From an uncultured Prevotellaceae bacterium (GTDB lineage Bacteria; Bacteroidota; Bacteroidia; Bacteroidales; Bacteroidaceae), in NCBI GenBank assembly GCA_947176655.1, contig CAMWRK010000133.1, positions 1 to 6,024 on the forward strand: DNA of 6,024 nt. The letters are read 5' to 3'. The notes beneath the pieces were generated by a model that saw nothing but the letters and a program-made list of their open reading frames with translations, was not told the DNA's origin and did no database searches. Shown in pieces: positions 5,526 to 6,024 of the stretch; position 1 is the first letter of the stretch, and every line of letters begins with the position of its first letter. A program made the translations under genes and the position numbers.

Positions 5526-6024
5526 ATGGCAAAGACTATAGATTCAAGAATCCCCGAAGGACCTATTGCTGAAAAATGGACCAATTACAAGGCTCACCAG
5601 CGTCTGGTCAATCCGAAGAATAAGCTCAAGCTTGATGTTATCGTTGTAGGTACGGGTCTGGCAGGTGCCAGTGCCGCCGCTTCTCTGGCCGAGATGGGCT
5701 TCAATGTATATAATTTCTGCATACAGGACTCTCCTCGCCGTGCACACTCAATTGCTGCACAGGGCGGCATCAATGCAGCCAAGAATTATCAGAACGACGG
5801 CGACTCGGTATACCGTCTGTTCTACGACACCGTAAAGGGCGGTGACTATCGTGCCCGCGAAGCCAACGTATACCGTTTGGCTGAGGTCAGCAATGCCATC
5901 ATAGACCAGTGCGTGGCACAGGGCGTTCCTTTTGCACGTGAATACGGCGGCATGCTTGCCAACCGCTCTTTCGGCGGCGCACAGGTGAGCCGTACTTTCT
6001 ATGCCAAGGGTCAGACAGGACAGC
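5526..6024 (+). CDS. frdA: fumarate reductase / succinate dehydrogenase flavoprotein subunit (5' part)
   Basis: FrdA is the catalytic subunit that interconverts fumarate and succinate on the cytoplasmic face of the membrane, using covalently bound FAD. Only the first 166 codons are present and the frame is open to the window edge. The ATG at 5526 starts MAKTIDSRIPEGPIAEKW. The Rossmann FAD motif VVGTGLAGASAA spans 40-51. The segment RRAHSIAAQGGINAA (71-85) contains the histidine expected to carry the covalent FAD (H74). YDTVKGGDYRARE (100-112) and REYGG (138-142) are also characteristic. The sequence reads like the Bacteroidales FrdA form. It lies 45 bp after frdC with no promoter-like element between them, so the two are cotranscribed. 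FrdB would be expected downstream, outside the window. The missing C-terminal part holds most of the substrate-binding residues. Confidence 0.97.
   Translation, partial: MAKTIDSRIPEGPIAEKWTNYKAHQRLVNPKNKLKLDVIVVGTGLAGASAAASLAEMGFNVYNFCIQDSPRRAHSIAAQGGINAAKNYQNDGDSVYRLFYDTVKGGDYRAREANVYRLAEVSNAIIDQCVAQGVPFAREYGGMLANRSFGGAQVSRTFYAKGQTGQ

Noticed and set aside
5213..5572. Plus-strand open frame of 119 codons overlapping frdC and the start of frdA
   Set aside because: Out of frame with two clearly real genes, and the translation has no recognisable features.
5935..5940. CACGTG core in frdA as a third parS site
   Set aside because: The flanking bases (TTTTG before and AATAC after) break the GTTNCACGTGNAAC consensus at several positions, and the sequence is explained by the conserved FAREY codons.

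Overview
The window looks like a chromosomal segment of a member of the Bacteroidales (Bacteroides/Prevotella-like gut Bacteroidota). Three signs point there. The UvrC, Apt, MnmG and fumarate reductase proteins all read like the Bacteroidales versions of those families. Start codons lack Shine-Dalgarno sequences and sit behind A/T-rich leaders. The promoters match the Bacteroidota -7 element TAnnTTTG. Genus and species cannot be fixed from the window.

Layout: positions 1-43 may hold the first codons of a minus-strand ORF that leaves the window. Positions 44-153 are a short A/T-rich gap with no convincing signal. On the minus strand, read from right to left, lie mnmG (tRNA wobble-uridine modification, 4510-2633), apt (adenine salvage, 2549-2013) and uvrC (nucleotide excision repair nuclease, 2004-154). 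They are close together and probably form one operon driven by a promoter just upstream of mnmG. From 4511 to 4751 is a divergent intergenic region with a promoter for each direction and a GC-rich, possibly structured leader on the right-hand side. On the plus strand, frdC (di-haem cytochrome b subunit, 4752-5480) is followed by the start of frdA (flavoprotein subunit, from 5526, cut by the window edge). These two belong to a quinol:fumarate reductase / succinate dehydrogenase operon whose iron-sulphur subunit would be expected further right. This complex supports the fumarate respiration and succinate production typical of these anaerobes.

The most interesting signal is not a gene. A perfect 16-bp palindrome, TGTTTCACGTGAAACA, lies in the mnmG-apt gap (2582-2597) and is a textbook chromosomal parS centromere site for ParB. 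A second match to the parS core, GTTCCACGTGGAAC (1008-1021), is buried inside the uvrC reading frame. Two such sites about 1.6 kb apart suggest a ParB-loading, origin-proximal chromosome-segregation locus. Other points worth a look are a 20-bp perfect palindrome inside mnmG, the structured-looking frd leader, and a cysteine-rich C-terminal tail on FrdC. The genes themselves are ordinary housekeeping genes. I see no mobile element, CRISPR array, tRNA or rRNA.
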